Assembly: GCF_029094525.1 (NCBI RefSeq)
Contig: NZ_CP119107.1
Location: forward strand, 1,922,001-1,986,000
DNA: 64,000 nt
From: Pullulanibacillus sp. KACC 23026
Lineage (GTDB): Bacteria > Bacillota > Bacilli > Bacillales > Sporolactobacillaceae
Direction of reading: 5' to 3'
The stretch's first letter is position 1, and each line of letters begins with the position of its first letter. This document shows positions 62,628-64,000 of this stretch, piece by piece. Position numbers and translations under genes: made by a program. The notes beneath the pieces are model-generated. The model saw nothing but the letters and a program-made list of their open reading frames with translations, made no database searches and was not told the origin of the DNA.

Positions 62628-63308
62628 ATGAAATATATTTTATTAGTTATCCCACTCTTTTTTTACAGAACTATATTTTTGCATGTTAATATCAGCCTTT
62701 ATAAGTTTGAACAACTGATAAACCTATTAATTATTTTTATTTTATTAATTTTATTGTTAAGGCACACTGCCTTGCATCATCTCTTTGACTGGTTAATTGG
62801 TGTTTTGTTCGTCGTTTATTTTTGCATTTTGTATGACGAAACGATCCATTTAACTGGAATCTTTTTAGTGTTTGATCATGGAATGTCTAATTTTTCTTTA
62901 AACAATGCTCAACACGTATTTGCCACGGTCAATCTCATTCCATTAAAAGGGATAATCAGTGTAATAAAGGGAAGCCCATCTTATTTCTATGCGTTATATC
63001 AAGTAGTTGGAAATGTGCTGATGCTTGCCCCTCTTGCTTTTGCGATGCTCTACTTTAAATGGACAAAACGTTATAAACAGACCATTTGGGTTTCATTTAT
63101 TTGCAGTGTCGGAATTGAAATCATCCAGTTTCTACTAGTTTTCTATTACGACGTATTTAGTCTAGGTATGAATAGAAGCGTTGATATTGATGCTCTTATT
63201 TTGAACACGATTAGTGCCGGAATTGGAATAGGTTGTTTTTACATATGGTCACAAATAAAAATTTCAATGAATAAGGGACAGCCGCCTACGATTAAATCAA
63301 TTCATTAA
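62628..63308 (+). CDS. VanZ-like membrane protein (paralogue of 36246)
   Basis: A 226-residue protein with about five membrane helices. VATVNLIPLKGI-type segment (FATVNLIPLKGIISVI), VVGNVLMLAPLAFAMLYFKW, CSVGIEIIQFLLVF and DIDALILNTISAGIGIGCFY match block by block with the gene at 36246. The VanZ link to glycopeptide tolerance is a family trait, not evidence here. AAAGGAG lies six bases before the ATG at 62628, which is chosen over 62604. It is followed by a gap without a clear gene. Confidence 0.85.
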   Translation: MKYILLVIPLFFYRTIFLHVNISLYKFEQLINLLIIFILLILLLRHTALHHLFDWLIGVLFVVYFCILYDETIHLTGIFLVFDHGMSNFSLNNAQHVFATVNLIPLKGIISVIKGSPSYFYALYQVVGNVLMLAPLAFAMLYFKWTKRYKQTIWVSFICSVGIEIIQFLLVFYYDVFSLGMNRSVDIDALILNTISAGIGIGCFYIWSQIKISMNKGQPPTIKSIH

Positions 63309-63439
63309 TCTAAGCTCTCGTATAAATTACAGGGTTTATGACGTTTTGACTTCTGAAATTCTTGAAGTTCTCTATAACGGTGAGGAAACAAGTAGTTTTC
63401 ATGAAAAGCTCTTCTTAGTGTATAACGAATTTTTTCAAA

Positions 63440-63466
63440 AAAAAGAGAGTGGCGAACCACTCACCT
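63440..63466 (-). terminator. Rho-independent terminator for the VOC gene (minus strand)
   Basis: GAGTGG (63447-63452) and CCACTC (63457-63462) form a stem with a CGAA loop. On the minus strand it is followed by TCTTTTTTTTGAAAAAA. It lies 27 bases after the minus-strand stop. 63309-63439 holds no clear gene, though one frame is open. Confidence 0.8.
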
Positions 63467-63492
63467 ATTATTTTTCGCATTGCTATATTTAG

Positions 63493-63861
63493 TTATCTTT
63501 CAACCAATTCTAGCTTCTCACCATTCGGACCTTGGAAAAAGGCGATTTTAACCGTGTCATTTAAAATGCTTCGAGGTGCTTCATCTACTAATTTGACGCC
63601 TGCTTCTTTAAGACGTAAGAGTTCAGCTTCAATGTTTTCAACAGTAAAGGCCAAGTGATTCACGATTCCTTCGTTTTCTGACTTGCCTCCGCAGACAAGT
63701 TCAACCTCTACACTCGGCTGCTCTGGGAAGTATAAAAAGGCAAGCTCAACCGTATCATTTAACCACTCTCTATGTCTTAGCTCTAAACCAAGGGTGTTTT
63801 GATAGAACGCTAAAGACTCATCCATGTCATTCACCATAATCCCGACATGTTCCATTTTCAC
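63493..63861 (-). CDS. VOC family protein (glyoxalase I / methylmalonyl-CoA epimerase-like)
   Basis: A 122-residue vicinal-oxygen-chelate protein: MEHVGIMVNDMDESLAFYQN gives the first metal-binding His and helix, VEVELVCGGKSENEGIVNHL the second half start with His, and GPNGEKLELVER ends with the metal-binding Glu. It resembles lactoylglutathione lyase/epimerase-type proteins; the substrate is unknown. TAGGAGGAA lies upstream of the GTG start. The 139 bases from 63862 to the window end hold a probable AT-rich promoter and no gene. Confidence 0.85.
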   Translation of the reverse strand: MKMEHVGIMVNDMDESLAFYQNTLGLELRHREWLNDTVELAFLYFPEQPSVEVELVCGGKSENEGIVNHLAFTVENIEAELLRLKEAGVKLVDEAPRSILNDTVKIAFFQGPNGEKLELVER

Positions 63862-64000
63862 AACGCATTCCTCCTAAATGAAACTAGTATGTATCTTACT
63901 TTTATATAATAGTCTATTTTTGACTGTTCTAATAGTAGAAAATTCAAATCCTCAGGGCGGTTGATTGGGAACTTTTTGTCTTCTATACAATTGCTGTGAT

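Overview
The window looks like a low-G+C chromosomal segment from an endospore-forming member of the Bacillales. Supporting evidence: a YjcZ-type Gly-rich sporulation microprotein (51278-51409, minus), a T-box-controlled tyrosyl-tRNA synthetase (54361-55861), a FosB-type thiol transferase (28481-28903), strong AGGAGG-like ribosome binding sites with frequent TTG/GTG starts, and several Bacillales-typical families (PadR, VanZ-like, DUF5412, DUF2785, DUF4865). I cannot name the species.

Layout. 1-14.5 kb is a run of mostly single-gene units: class I methyltransferase, GNAT acetyltransferases, PadR plus VanZ-like pair, HAD phosphatases, alpha/beta hydrolase, Nudix, histidine phosphatase, a LysR/DUF4865 divergent pair, and many broken genes. 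14.85-17.44 kb is an IS21-family element with a 5-bp target duplication that splits a small lipoprotein gene. 17.5-20.8 kb is gene debris plus palindrome array 1. 20.8-31.6 kb holds two lipoproteins, two GNATs, a methyltransferase, palindrome array 2, two LysR/MFS divergent pairs and fosB. 31.9-39.6 kb holds small membrane/secreted proteins, array 3, a VanZ-like protein, a DUF2785 protein and further remnants. 39.7-47.8 kb is one 2701-codon cyclic beta-1,2-glucan synthase-like gene. 48.0-49.3 kb is array 4. 49.4-64 kb returns to single-gene units including tyrosyl-tRNA synthetase, and contains array 5 (60.0-61.4 kb), built from a different palindrome.

The most unusual content is five intergenic tandem arrays (about 115 units in all). 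Every array has a 52-bp period although arrays 1-4 and array 5 use unrelated sequences. Arrays 1-4 share the palindrome GGCGTTCATC-N5-GATGAACGCC, always in the same orientation, separated by a few non-unique 27-bp linkers; this is not a CRISPR. A 52-bp period is close to five turns of B-DNA. I do not recognise the family.

A second theme is gene accretion and decay: paralogues recur as intact and broken copies (DUF5412 three times, DUF2785 twice, VanZ-like three times, coiled-coil proteins three times, many GNAT/Nudix/HAD/methyltransferase genes), together with a group II intron tail and at least three families of short dispersed hairpin repeats. Few genes here form multi-gene pathways. The clear functional pairs are PadR/VanZ-like, LysR/DUF4865, LysR/DHA2-type exporter, LysR/CynX-type transporter, and T-box/tyrosyl-tRNA synthetase.
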